From NCBI GenBank assembly GCA_027405735.1, contig JAPEHQ010000020.1, forward strand, positions 124,001 through 188,000: DNA of 64,000 bases, written 5' to 3'. The DNA is from Mucor racemosus (Eukaryota; Mucoromycota; Mucoromycetes; Mucorales; Mucoraceae). Under the pieces are notes generated by a model, which saw only the letters and a program-made list of their open reading frames with translations, was not told the DNA's origin and did no database searches. The position numbers were made by a program, and so were the translations under genes. Position 1 is the first letter of the stretch. Each line of letters opens with the position of its first letter. Positions 10,502 through 23,366 of the stretch are shown in pieces.

Positions 10502-13069
10502 TCAGGCAATTGCAATATCTAGACTAGCTAATGCAGAAATATACCCCTCCTTATTGACAGCTTCTACCACAATTCTATGCGCTCGAGATTTATTAACGCA
10601 ATTTAAACCAGATACTCGATATTGCTCACAAAATGCAGTTCCTAGAAAGGTACGAGTATTGATATCTCCATCAATTTCATGAGATACAGTGAAATAATCA
10701 ACCTCTTTCCAGCCAGATTGAATACCAGATTCATTTTTCCATGAAAGAGTACCAAAGAATTGATATGTCTCCTCCTGAGTAGCAATATCGCTGAGATCTT
10801 CTTTTTTTTCGTTATTGGTTAAGGGCTGAACCTTTTTCAAGTGTTTATCAGACCATTGAAGGTTTTGTATCTGCAATGCTTGGGTATTTGTTGTGGTAGT
10901 GGGTATAATACTCAAATAACCCAAACAAGCAATAACATGAGGAGTTAATCCAACAAAACTAGCAGTATTGACAATAACGCTCACTTCAATACGCTTGATA
11001 AATAACTGGTTTCCGTTTGAAACAGAAGGGATATCAATGATCTTAGTAATCCAATCATTTTCATCTGTAGTTTCTTCTGTTGCAGGGAATAGGAAACATC
11101 TACTTTCAGACGCATCATTTGTTGTAGTGACAGTAGCTCTGAACCCATCTTCATCATCAGCAGCATCTATTAAATAGCTGGGTGGAGACCATGATTTAAA
11201 GAATTCGTTTGTATCTGCAGCGTTGGATGCATTTAAAGAGAAATGACATGATAATATAACCTTGACATCGTCCATTAATAATGTTCTATAGACATATTTT
11301 AGTTGACAGCCTTGACTGGCATTAATATTGAGTTGGTATAGAGGGATGGTGATTTCTGATTCCATGTCTCGAGATTCTCGATGATTGAGTCGTTGACCAA
11401 CCACTACAAGTGATGTGCCTCCAAGATATGCGCCATGTTCGCTTTGAAGAGAACAATGGAAAGCAATGTTTTTGTCGTCTAGGGATGCTATAGGTTCTCT
11501 GTATTTGAGATTAGGTAGAATTGATTGATGTGATAAATGGGACCAAGGTTGACTCAATAGTTTCTATGATAATTTGTTATAATTCATAGTAAGAGCAAAA
11601 ATACAATTATTAAAACTTTACTTTTCCTCGGTAATAAAAGCATTTACCAAATCCTCTATCGAAATTAGTAACAAACCATTCCTTTCCAGGTACAGAAATA
11701 ACTGATACTGTATCTGAGATTCCTTTTTTATGACCATACATCAACTCATCTTCACTAGAAATGATGTGCATGTTAGAAGAGACAATATAGCAAGCACTTG
11801 ATTTCTTTACCTATCATCGCTTTCTGTATCTACATCATTATTACTTTTGGTGTCTTTTGGAGGCGGTGGGGGAGGATACTCAGAATATTCACCACCACAC
11901 CAAAACAAACTATCCATTCTTTCAAATTCACTTTTATCAAAATGTTCATAAGTCCAAGCCATACCAAACAAAGCTGAAGATGTTTGAGCAGAACTAGCGG
12001 CCTTTACACCTTTATAAGATTTAAATCCTCCACCTCCATATGTATGTCTTCCCCAAACATCTGTTCCAAAATAAATATCAAGACCGGTTTTACCATGTCT
12101 TTCAGCTAATCTTCTCGCCATTTCTGGATATTCCTTTTTCCACCAATAATTCAAGAAAATACCATCTGCATTTTCGAAAAATAACTCATTCTTTATGGTG
12201 AGTTGGTTTTGCCAGTTGATTTCGCCTGTGCTTGTCATGCTATCGTACCAAATTACTTTTGATCCCGGAATCTCAGTGTGCATTGATTCAGTGAGATAAT
12301 GAAGAAACCTATATACAATTGATTTAGTATATGTATATAAAATTAAACCATGACATACTTTGCTAGTTCCTGGGCTTTGTATTGTGGACTTGTGGGAAAA
12401 GGAAAGAATTCACATTCAATATTGATTAACCAACCATCGAAACCGTAATGTTTCGCGATTGCAACTATTGTATTTATTAGTTGATTGAATTACACTCTTT
12501 ATTAAGCTATACTCACCTAGTTTATCTGCGTAAAAAGGACTCCATAATTGCATTGGATCCTCATTATTATTGTTCAAAGTAGGTGGACCACAAAGCAAAG
12601 CCTCCATTTCATGCATTTGATTATTTCCTTCAACCAAAAAAGTGCCGAAACATTGAACACCGTTTCTATGACAAGCATTAGTCCAGTTGACAGGAGGAAT
12701 TGAAACACGTTCGTGTGAGAAACTATGTATATATATATACATATATTTATATTAGATTATTTAGATATTGTTATGATGTTATTTTTACAATTTTTACTAA
12801 ATAAATATATCTGTCAAATGCCAATACTGAACATGATAAATGTCTTGATAATCATTGCCTTGAATATATTTATCTTGTTTATATCCTCCTGCCATATCGT
12901 GAGTTAATAAAAGTCTAGGTTTCAGGGCAGACGCTTCGCGTGGCTGTAATGAAATGTTGGATACGTTGAATTTTTCGTTGCTTGGACTCCAATCATGAAG
13001 ATGTTTCATGGTTTTAAGAGCAAAAGATGTTGGACTTGAAGAATCCTTTTGTAGTATACGAGAAGGCAT
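10502..13069 (-). CDS. ENGASE: Endo-beta-N-acetylglucosaminidase, GH85 (Endo-M-like ENGase)
   Basis: Cleaves the chitobiose core of N-glycans; Mucor Endo-M is known for its transglycosylation activity. Six exons join in frame to about 758 aa (Endo-M is 744): 12798-13069, 12517-12722, 12359-12464, 11811-12308, 11622-11754, 10502-11563. The N-terminal TIM barrel shows LLTHDMAGGY, YFSHERVSIPPVNWTNACHR, and GFDGWLINIECEFFPFPT, in which N174 (oxazoline-stabilising) and E176 (general acid/base) are present. IWYDSM, GIFLNYWWKKEYPE and YFGTDVWGRHTYGGGGF follow, then a Pro run and beta-rich C-terminal domains. No signal peptide is seen, as for cytosolic ENGases, so action on free or misfolded glycoproteins inside the cell is inferred. 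The tail diverges most from Endo-M. Confidence 0.95.
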
Positions 13070-14148
13070 TTTTTTTTCCTTGTTTGTTATGTAACAAAGG
13101 GAAAAAAAAAGAGGTATTTTTTTAGTACCTATTACTTCAAGAATCTAAATGGTTTGCATGAACTTTATTTGGACCAATCGTTAGGGAATGGCGGGAGTAT
13201 TAGTCTATACTTTGAAAGATGATTCTTTTTCATTATTAATGGAATCTCTGGGCTTTGCCAATTGGTATCTAGGATGTAGCCGTTCTGATATTAATCTGTT
13301 ACTGCAGTCATAACATGATTTATAAGCTTGGTTTGGCTTGATTTGGCCACTGTTTAGGATTTTTATACAGATTAACTAACTTGAATTATATCCCATACTT
13401 TTGTATACAAAAATTAACCATACTCTATATACCTGAATGTATTTTTATAATGCCTTCTTTGTTGTAAATTTGTTTCTCTAGAGCATATTTTTAAAATTTT
13501 CATATTGTCCAAATCAAAAAAAAAAAAAAAAAAAAAAAAAAACTATAAATTGAAAAGCATAAATGACAAATTTCCTTGTTTATTATCATCTTATTGCTCA
13601 TAATATATGGTGCTAGACCGAAAGTTGACAGTAGCAAGCTTTTTTTTTTTTTTCAATAGAATCAGAGATAAAAAAGAGTTTACCTATAGGATTTCATAAG
13701 TCAACTTTATCATACCGAGCGATCAATAATTGATATATGCTATGCTGCAGTTTTGGACATGCTTATTGCTCAAAGGTGTGATTTCTCAGAATTTGCTGTC
13801 GAGAAAAGAGCAGAATTATCTGATATATATATATATGTATATATAATCCCAATTCAGAATACCATGAAAAATACATGACATATTGGAAAAATCGATACAA
13901 ATGTGATCAAGAATTGCGCATGTTTAAAGATGCAAAGAAACATGAAGCCAGCACAAATTAAGAAAGATTGTCTACAGAATTTTCATATAATCCAAGTTTG
14001 TTCAAGAGAAAAAAATAGACCATTTTTAATTCTAAAATACGTACATTTGTAATGATATAAATGAATAAAATATAGTTTGTTATAAATGAATATTTATTAA
14101 ATATATAAATAGGAATTATTAATATGTACATTGTGGTATTTATCTAAT
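13070..14148. other. Intergenic, no gene seen
   Basis: About 1.1 kb of AT-rich DNA between the ENGase start and the 3' end of the WLM protease gene. It includes an A-run at about 13518-13541 and a TA-rich run near 13824-13842. Nothing coding or structured is recognised. Confidence 0.5.
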
Positions 14149-15188
14149 TTATTTAACAGGATGTGATGATGATCCACAGCCTTCATCCATCTCCTGTTCT
14201 TCTTTTTTAGTTAATCTAGATAAAGCCGCTGTAGCTAATCTTTGTCTTCTTTGCTCAGGCGTTAATGCTTGATTTGAATCTGATTTAGATCCTGCTCCCA
14301 AACGATATGTACCAGATTCGTATAAAACATCATTTCCATATGCATCATCATCATCATCATCAGGATTATAATAATCTCCTCCTTGGCCCAAACTTTTGGC
14401 ACCATGAGCTGTCCAATCTAAATTCACAACATCCTTGTTTAATTGTCTATTCAATGCATGAAAATTATCATCATGATCGCCCCACACATTATGCGTTAAT
14501 TCATGGAGAAGCACCTTTCTCACAGAATCATAATGTCTAAATCCAGACAAATCATCTGTTCTCAATCGTAAAGCGATTAATTGACCAGCGTTTCTATTAT
14601 AACCGAGAATTGTCGCTTCAAATGGTGTTAATTCTATTAATTCGCCCACAGACCATTTTCTATCTGCCATGATGGCACGAATCTATTAAAAATCAATTAA
14701 ATTTATTGAATACAAGAATTTTTTTAATCAGTACTTACACCACGATCATCTCGTAATCTTTCTAATAATTGTCTTGCTTTATCAGGATTTGGAAATTCAG
14801 GAATGACTGATATCTTATGGAAAGTATAATTTGCATTAGGATCAGGTCGTCTTTGTTGAGCAGCTTGTTTCTTTTTTTGTCGAATCATGGGTGCAATTCT
14901 TCTTTGTTCTTGTATCTTTTGATCCAATTGATTCACTCGTTCGACTTGAGTCGGTAAACTTCCCATCAACATCAATTTACTATTGTCCTGAATCTTGAGT
15001 TCATCTAATGAGATTGTATCGTCTTTTAGAATACGACCCTTCCAAAGTAACTTTTGGCTGTCTTGTGGTAAAGATGTTGTATCATGGAGGTGTTCTTTTA
15101 TCTGTCCTATTGTTGAGTTTATGTCCCATTGCTCGAAAGGTATAGTTTCTGATTTAAAGGTTACTTTGAAGTTAATTTTGCTGGACAT
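14149..15188 (-). CDS. Ubiquitin-like domain / WLM metalloprotease fusion (Wss1-related)
   Basis: Two exons (14739-15188 and 14149-14682, phase 0) give about 327 aa. Residues about 1-75 form a ubiquitin-like fold (FKVTFKSETIPFEQWD..., IKEHLHDTTSLPQDSQKLLWKG, KIQDNSKLMLMG). After a basic linker the WLM domain carries the zinc-protease site HELTHNVWGDHD, that is HExxH plus the downstream His-Asp typical of Wss1. Wss1-like proteases digest DNA-protein crosslinks and SUMO-conjugated proteins. UBL-WLM fusions of this form exist in fission yeast and plants. The C-terminus is rich in Asp and Gln, with no clear SHP or SIM motif that I can defend. The ATG at 15188 is chosen because the upstream extension has no ATG. 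Confidence 0.88.
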
Positions 15189-15740
15189 TTTACGTATTAC
15201 GCAGTACAAGAAAAAGAATTATAAAAGAAGAAATAAAATATCTCGAGGTGCCTGTTTATTTATACCCGATGCATTATTATTAATAATGTCTATTTGCGTA
15301 GTCATTGGATGGAAACATTCTTCCTCTTTCTATTCCAGAAATGGAAATTATTGCTTTCGAAATCATGTTTGATTTTAGTAATCACAACCTTCCCCCTACT
15401 GCTGTATATTTTCTTTGAAGAAATTGTATTAGCTTATCTATTGAAAATACTTTTTATCAATTTAGCTGGTATTCGTGGCTAAATTGAAATGAATATTTAC
15501 TTGTAATAGGACGTAAACTTGATGTTTATTGATTGGTATTGTATAATTCCACAAAAAAGAGTTTTATATAGGCTTTATTCTTATCCTATTTGGTTCAATT
15601 AATTATTGAATATTCGCAACTCGTGAGTACTTATTTTACGCTTTAATTAATATATTCAATATAATAAGACACCCCAAATATGCCGATATTTATCAATTAG
15701 ATGTTTTTGGTAGCCCATCCAATTTTGAATCGATATGTGA
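15189..15740. other. Intergenic, no gene seen
   Basis: Upstream region of the WLM protease gene, about 550 bp, AT-rich. Open frames here are short and unsupported. It passes into repeat family A at about 15.74 kb. Confidence 0.5.
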
Positions 15741-16770
15741 TTTTGTTTTTCCTTAAGAATTGGATTTCACTTTTTATGTCTGCTCTACTTTTTTTTTTCA
15801 CTAATTAACACCAAGAAAACATTATATATTAATGTACCTGAGATACTCAGATTTAATCTAAAAATGAGTATCCGGAAATATCCTATTTTTTGCAGTTGGT
15901 ATAACTTTTTCAGTGCTAATGTTTCAGATTTTCACAAGTATTTCACTGATAAAACTTAAAACTTTGAGCATTCATATCTCTGCAAAATATTAAGTTATAT
16001 TAACACTTTCTAATAATAAAACTTACTTGTTTTAAAGCGCTCTATAACATATTAATGTATGAAAAAATTCTGAACAGTTTTATTTTTTTTTCATTTTTTT
16101 GGCCATTTTGTAGTAGATTTCAAAGTGTTTGTTATATTGAGTAGCATTTTTTTTTTTACATTCATTTCATAGACCTCGTTGAGCTCTATCGGCTCCAATT
16201 TAGTTCTTTTCAAAATGTTGATTTTTCGTGGAGATATCCTCAAAAACTTGTAAAAACGTATATTCTCGGTTAAAGCTTCGATTTTTCCCTTATATACCCT
16301 CATCCCAAATACTGAATTTGAAAAAAAAAATTACGAAAATTTTGTTTTCTCTACGAAAAAATGCAGCTAAAAGGTTCAATAATAGCTCTATCGATAGATA
16401 ATTTTGCTACGCATTATTTTCATTACTTATATTTGAAAAATGCTTATAAAAAGTGATATGTATCTTCAAAAAACCTCCAAAAATTCAGTCGCATTTTACG
16501 CAATATTTAAGGTAAAAAATTTGTCTGCATTTTGTTTAGATAGATGTAGAATTTTAAAATGTACAAAAAATATTTAATACGCTAGTTTGACTTAGTTTGC
16601 AATTCATGAGCTTTTAAACGAATTCGTTTTTTACATCATTTTTCGATCAATTCGAGAAATCGATTTTCGAACTCAGTTATCATAGTTTCAAGCTGTGCTG
16701 TGAACTATTATTCTAATTATCTTGGCAAAAATCAATATTTTTTACTGAGATAAAAAATATTTAGAGTGTC
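15740..16770 (-). repeat. Repeat family A, copy 1 (inverted)
   Basis: About 1 kb of AT-rich sequence that reappears, as its reverse complement, at 23.70-24.74 kb, and more divergently at 39.1-39.5/40.02 and 60.9-62.06 kb. Runs of identity are long between copies 1 and 2, for example around 16020-16090, 16180-16310 and 16360-16640. No coding capacity survives. Recurrent GAGATAT words occur at several places in the unit. Type of element unknown; probably a non-autonomous transposon or a decayed long element. Confidence 0.85.
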
Positions 16771-17854
16771 GTATATTCTCAAGGTTTGATAAATAATACT
16801 TAAAAAAGAATACAATTAAAAGAGAATGAGTAATGAATCAGTTCTTCAACTTTATAATAAAAACAAGATATCATCGTTTATTTAGATATAAAAGTATGGC
16901 CTTTTATATTGATTTGACACTGAGATCCTGACATGTAATTTACGGCACTATTGAACCATTAGACCTGTTTAATAGTAATTTATTATGGATTGAAATGGAT
17001 CAATCATAATTTAACCGTTCTTGCAGAGCTTGTGAGTTGCCTTGTTTTAATGCTGCGCTAAATGTTGTGCTTGGATGTTGATGATACGATAGCTACTTAA
17101 TTGATTAACCGCTGGGATGAAATAATACAGTATCATTATTGAGGATCAAGCATTCTTGGTAATTACTGGATTAAACTTCATTACGGCCGAACTATGCTTC
17201 CCATGGGCATAATGATCTGCACAGCTGGGCAGAATAAAAAATTTTGTGCAGATCATCAGGCAGCCTACATGAGCAGAGCAATGAGATCAAGGTTTTTTAG
17301 TCAATTTATTAAAGTATATCAATCATAATATAATTAATAACGAAGATAATTTGAATGGTTTAAAACAGATGTGAGTTACTCTGATTCAACAAAATTGCAT
17401 TATTGACGAGATATATTAATTTGAAATTTGGGGTTTGAAAGAGTTCTGCCCATGTTCTTCTTTCGGGGACCAAATGGGAACAACGACAACAACCGGTTCG
17501 GTAACACTAAAAGTATTTATGCCTTTGTAAATTCCTGTTTGTAACACACAACATCTTTTTTTTTCCTACTCTTTCCTCAGCCCTTTTATTTACGTTTAAA
17601 ACTACAACAAAAAGACTCATATTTTTTTATAAACTGAAATCAAGTAGCAGGTACAAGTACAAGTTTTTCCTATTGTTTGTTTGGAAATAAATTATTTACT
17701 GTTAATTTTAGGGCACGTTATAATATCTTTCTCGAACAAAAAAAGCGTCCAGGACTTAATCATTTTGTTCCGTTATCTACGTTATAATCAATGCTTTTTT
17801 GGTCTAAAGTCGATATCTACCTGGAGAAAAACTGGTGGTTATAAAAGTATGTAT
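16771..17854. other. Gene-poor interval inside the first repeat island
   Basis: About 1.1 kb with only short frames. A motif pairing GATCTGCACAG with its near-inverse (about 17213-17260) could form a hairpin. No gene supported. Confidence 0.4.
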
Positions 17855-17859
17855 AGTAT

Positions 17860-18302
17860 TGTTGTAAATGTATGTAATAAAGAAAGATAAGTACGTGAGA
17901 ATTGGTCAATCTTTATTAAATATAAAAACGAGATGGGGAAAATCAAATGAAGGGTGAATGTCTACTGCTATTTATATTTGATTTAAGGATTGCTTACACA
18001 CCTGTCTAGAACAGTGTTCTCATACTAAAATTTAGTGTCACTCCTCACTTATGCTAATGTAATTATATTCAGATATAGATGATCAGTCTAAAGTCTTTAG
18101 TTGCTCTTGGCAACACTAATTATTAATATTCTTTACTTTCTATCTTTTATTCTAAGTCTAGATTATCAGAACTTAGCTTGTGTGATTATCAGGGTAATCA
18201 TTTACAGTGTTTATATGACACATATGCTAAATATGTTAAGGCATAGTTTATTGTCATATTTAAACTACGATTTAAGGTACATTTATATATGCAAATACAA
18301 CA
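17860..18302 (+). mobile_element. Solo LTR, 443 bp, with AGTAT target-site duplication
   Basis: Begins TGTTGTAAATG and ends AATACAACA (TG...CA with a short inverted end). It is flanked by a perfect 5-bp direct repeat AGTAT at 17855-17859 and 18303-18307. An inverted copy of the same length lies at 53951-54393 and reads identical wherever I compared it. No internal retrotransposon sequence adjoins it, so this is a solo LTR left by recombination. The 70-codon frame inside both copies (about 18101-18313) is an LTR by-product, not a gene. A 5-bp duplication fits Ty1/copia or Ty3/gypsy type integrases. Confidence 0.92.
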
Positions 18303-18384
18303 AGTATTATTGACTTGATTTGAATGAATGAATAAACTCATGTTAGTCTATTTAGTTTCTAAAAAGCATTTATTTCTATTTAGT

Positions 18385-19390
18385 GGCCGACAGCTAAGAA
18401 GAGAAAAACAAGATGATGTTGTCTTGTATATCACTACCAACTATCAAAGGTACACTATAACAATTATTACTTATTAGCTTGTTATTAATAATTCATTTTA
18501 CTAATAATAAATCAATTTTTATAGTAGGTCAAAAGTAAGTTTGTTCTGGTAAATTAAAGCATTGAATAAATTGGCTTGAAATAAAGATGGTAAAAAGGCG
18601 GCAATAGGTCCCAGTGCTGGCCATGTTTATGTTTATGATGTTGGAGGGGTAAGAATAAAACTTAATGTAAATCACCTCTAGTGCAATAATTATAAAGTAA
18701 GACTATATTATCATCAAATAAACTACCACACAATATTAACATGTACAAAGATCTACACTGATAAGCATGAATCAAGTGGGTATAGCATCGTAAATTCTTA
18801 AAAAAGTTCTCAAGTATTATAAAGTCTCTTATTTTTAAGACTTACAAGGCTTATAAGCGGAATATTAATTTCAAAAAATATTCTTGTCCAGATCGTCAAT
18901 TTTGACATTTTTTAAATTTTTTTTTCTGGTTTTGCAAATTTAGAGTTAATTACACTACCAATTATAGAAACAAAAAATATACACATACACAAAATTTAGC
19001 GCTCTATTTGCTCAGTAAAACACAATAATTATTTTTATTGCAAAATATTATATGAAAATCCTTTAACCAAAAATCCGTTTTTGGGACAAAAATACAAAGT
19101 TTCATTACTTAACATTTAATATTAAGCTTTTATAAAATGTGCATTAGTCATGGCTACAATTTTCTCTCACAATGTAGTATATTTAAACGTTGATTTTGGT
19201 ATCAAAATTTGATTTTTCTGTTTTTTGATCAAAATCATGAGTGTTGGTAAGGGTAAAATGAGCCCCGAAAATGTCCGCTACAAAAACTGAATTTTCAGTC
19301 CATACGTGGTTAAGTAGAAGAAAAGTTGAAAAAAGAAACGCATTTTTATTTAAAGCTTAGATATATACGATAGAATAAGAGACTTAGCCG
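18385..19390 (+). repeat. Repeat family B, copy 1, with pseudo-exons
   Basis: Contains, in order, an exon-like segment (about 18405-18441) ending at a GTACAC donor, an AT-rich intron-like stretch, a WD40-like pseudo-exon (about 18578-18648), and an ~560 bp repeat core (about 18821-19386). The pseudo-exon reads NKDGKKAAIG-SAGHVYVYDVGG, ends at a GTAAGA donor, and is preceded by a TGA where a Trp codon would be expected. The core begins AAAGTCTCTTAT and ends ATAAGAGACTTA, so its ends are weak inverted repeats. Copy 2 at 22.5-23.36 kb shares all of this. The parent gene is not identified; a WD40 blade of a dynein intermediate-chain type protein is one guess. Confidence 0.7.
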
Positions 19391-22300
19391 TTCAATCTTG
19401 CTATGCTCAATTATGGCGTTATTCTACGGGCTCGCTTTTGCAATTTTTTAATGAATGTACTGTATATATGACAGGCGGTTTTTTTGTTAGAAAAATGTAT
19501 GTTTCTACGATAACAGATATTTCCCATTCTGTTTAGTCTATGGTCCATGCGCTGTAATGCTGCTTTTACATTGGCTGAAATGTGCAATTTAGCCGGGTTT
19601 TAATTACACTAAATAATGTAAAGCCTTGGAAATCCTTTTCTGCGTGTGTTGTTTCTCTCGTTTTGTTTTCATACTCCAAGGATATATTCACCGTTTGATA
19701 AGGCATATCAGATTATTATCAAGCTGGTATTCTTTTCTTTTATCTAAATACTCATACTAACTTAAGGGACTAATGTTTTTAATATAGGTAGCCGTCTGTA
19801 TTAGAGACTGATATTTTCATTTAACCCATTCTAGGATCAAATATCATTATTTACTATTGTATTATTGGACGTATTTCTTGGTTACAAGATTAAATCGAAG
19901 GCAATGACATTTATATTATTTACACAATGGAAAGCTAGGGCTGGCTACAAACCCACGAAATGTTCCAGAAAATTGGTAAAATTTCAAATGATATAGAAAC
20001 ACAAAAAAAGAATAATCTGATGTCTTGCCTAATAACCATAGTCTTGATCGTAGCTGTACTTGAAGATAAATCTTTTTATAGCTGCTCAAAATCGTAAACT
20101 AAAATAATAAGTTTAAAGAAGGTTAATTTGTTTAAATTGTATGCGTGATAAAGTAACATTTATAATCTTAGATTTGGCTTGCATATAAATTTAAGCAGTA
20201 AGTGTTATTTAAGTTTATGCTCGAGCAAAAATTATTATCGCTGTAAACATTATAGCTATAAACATATTTACAAATGATGATAATGTGAAAAAACGAAAAT
20301 AAAACACGTAATAAATAATATATAAGATGTTGTTTTATTCTTTTAAGATAAGATAAAGATCTTCATGGCTAATGAAAGTCTTTTACTATTTATATTAATT
20401 GTCTAATCTAAAGGGAATGGAAATCTAAAAGTAATGGATCATTGTAACTGACCAATGATTATCTAGAAAGGTTGATGAAATGTGTTGAGTTGTTATGTAC
20501 ATTGGTAGATGGCAAAGTTATTGGTTCTTCATGAATGTAAAAATTTATGGACTTGTTTAATAAACATGATAAAAAATTTACGGACTTGTTTATCAACAAG
20601 TTCCTTGGTTCTATCTTTGAATACACTTTGATTTGGTTGTACAGAATGTCAATTGTATGTACACGAGATTGACATTTAATTTGTGATTCAAATAATAAAC
20701 TTTTACTATAATGACAATTACCGTTCTATGACAGATAATCGTAAATATATTGGACGTTGTATTTATTACTTTACATCAACAACGTATTAAATTGTATTGT
20801 CTATTATATAATGTATATTGATAAAAGCAGTGCAATTTAAAAACCCATTCCAGTAAAAAGTGGAATGGAATTTTGAGAAAGCCACGATGCTCATGTACAA
20901 AAAACCAATATGTGTCCGTACGATCAGTTTATTATGCTTATGGGAAATTCTATTATTATGCATACGTGGGATTAATGTCATGCACACGGACATAATCTAT
21001 AATCCTGCACATACAGACTTTTCATTGTGCTCGTGTGCAGTTTCTTTTGTTGTGCCCATGCGCATCTTGTTATCTTTTTAGCCATATTCAGTGGGCACAA
21101 CAACAGCTCAGGCTATAGTGCCCAGCCTACCTGGGCACAACGAGATTATCTTGTGCAGCACAGATCGGACGTAGTGAGATGTTGCCTTGTATACCACTAC
21201 CAACTGTCAAAGGTACACCATAATAATTACTTGTTAATTGGTTTTACTAATAAGCGAATTTTTATAGGTCAAAAGTAAAGGAGTATTCAGTTCAAAACGC
21301 TTAAAACAATTCAATTATGCTAATTTACATGGTTTATTATCTCTTGCTCATTCAATTGCTACAGTTGATTTTAATATTTTGTTTATACTGTTAATCAACT
21401 CATTCGTCTATTAGAGAAGTTAACTCACCATCCTTGATTAGTGTATCTATAATAACATAATAACGGTCCATCATTAGTTTATGATGGTATGCAAAGCTAT
21501 TAAAAGGGATCGTCTAACCTCAAATTTATCTGATTCAACTGCTGATTCTAAACTAGCATTAAATTAGTTGCGTTGACTCGTAATAGAGTAATAAGGCGTT
21601 TTATCGAGTACGACGATGGCGTTCAATGTATTTCGGTTAAATTGAACAGATAGAAATATGGTTCATGCAGAGAACTATGAATGTGTGAGAGAGCTAAGAT
21701 CTATAAACACAAAAAAAAAATGATCCAAATTGTGAAGCTTTGTCGACCTGTACGAGATTTTTTTGTGGCGATACCTGGTGGCTCATCAAGTGTAATTTAG
21801 GCATTTACTTGTCAAATGTATCGAATCAAGATGAAGTTGATTGATTGAAATAACGGATAATAAATGCAATGTCATTTGTTGAATGGGCGAGTATAAATGT
21901 ATAAAGCAAAGCTTACTTTTTTTGAATGAAAGTACTAATTATTCTGATTAACATCAATAGGTTCAAAAAGCATAGTTAATTGCAATCATTACTACTAAAT
22001 CGCATAGTTTGATATGCAGAATACTCTTGAAGCATTCTTTCTTTTTTATGGCAGTGCTACAAATCATCGTTCAATATTACTGAATATTAATGAATCAGAA
22101 AAAATACAACTCGTAAAAAACTGATACCCAATGTACATCGAGGTCAAGATTGATAAAAGATGCATTCATTGTGTAGTGGAAATTTCAACATTTTGATGGA
22201 TAAAAATTACAAGACCCAGAGGTTGTGTTTGCCTCAGTATTTTCAAAAGGGTTTAATAGCATACTTTATCAAATTTACTTATATGCTAAACACTCATCAT

Positions 22301-22514
22301 ATGCTATTATTATTATCTTGGTTTTTATTTAATTGCCGTGTTAGTAAAATTCAAGCTTTTTATAGTTTATTGTATAACAATGACAATGGGATATTTCTAA
22401 GTTTAGATTGACATTTATCATAAGGCGTGCTTATGATACGTTTGATACTACTGTAGATGGAACCAGTCAATTTAATTTATGAAATTAGAATGCAAATACC
22501 GAGGAACCATTTGT
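19391..22514. other. Gene-poor repeat island interior
   Basis: About 3.1 kb with no defensible gene. It contains a near-duplicate pair around TTTACGGACTTGTTT at 20540-20600. A stretch at 20.88-21.16 kb is rich in CACAAG/GTGCAC-like words that could pair with each other. An exon-like segment at about 21160-21290 is homologous to 18.40-18.54 kb, including the same donor and acceptor positions. A fragment near 19382-19465 recurs inverted at 50.29-50.37 kb. Confidence 0.5.
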
Positions 22515-23365
22515 AAGTACTTAAGTTGGTTCTGGTAAGAATTGAATACATTGGCTTGAAACAAAGAGGGTAAAAAGACGGTAATTGGTTCCAGTGCTGG
22601 CCATGTTTATGTTTATGATGTTGGAGGGGTAAGAATAAAACTCAATGTAAATCACTTCTAGCGCATCAATTATCAAGTAAGATTATTTTATCATCAAATA
22701 AATTACCACACAATATTAACATGTATAAATATTTACGGTAATAAGCTTGAATCAAGTGGGTACAGCATCGTAAATTCTTGAAAAATTTCTCAAGTATTAT
22801 AAAGTCTCTTATTTTTAAGACTTACAAGGCTTATAAGCGGAATATTAATTTCGAAAATTATTTTTGTCCAGATCGTCAATTTTGACATTTTTTAAATTTT
22901 TTTTTTCTGATTTGCAAATCTAGAGTTAATTATACTACCAATTGTGAAAACAAAAAATATACACATACACAAAATTTAGAGCTCTATCTGCTCAATAAAA
23001 CACAATAATTATTTTTATTGCAAAATATTATATGAAAATCCTTTAACCAAAAATCTGTTTTTGGGCCAAAGATGCTAAGTTTCATTACTTAACATTTAAT
23101 ATTAAGCTTTTATAAAATGTGTATTAGCTATGGCTACAATTTTCTCTCACAATGTAGTATATTTAAACGTTGATTTTGGTATCAAAATTTGATTTTTCTG
23201 TTTTTTGATCAAAATCATGAGTGTTGGTAAGGGTAAAATGAGCCCCGAAAATGTCCGATAAAAAGTCTAAATTTTCAGACCATACGTGGTTAAACATACG
23301 AAAAGCTTAGAAAACCCGCTTTTTTATTTAAAATTTAGATATATACCATAGTATAAGAGACTTAT
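22515..23365 (+). repeat. Repeat family B, copy 2, with WD40-like pseudo-exon
   Basis: Same order as copy 1: pseudo-exon at about 22557-22628 (KEGKKTVIGSSAGHVYVYDVGG, GTAAGA donor), then the repeat core 22801-23365. The TGA before the pseudo-exon is shared with copy 1, so the break predates the duplication. The core differs from copy 1 by scattered substitutions, so the duplication is not very recent. Confidence 0.75.
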
Positions 23366-23366
23366 A

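Noticed and set aside
16091..16303. Matching ORFs in repeat A copies 1 and 2 (24086-24301) as a transposon protein
   Set aside because: The frames lie on opposite strands relative to the repeat unit and share no common translation; low complexity.
18101..18313. 70-codon hydrophobic ORF repeated at 53940-54152 as a conserved gene
   Set aside because: Both copies lie inside the 443-bp solo LTRs and extend past the LTR end differently; conservation is due to recent transposition.
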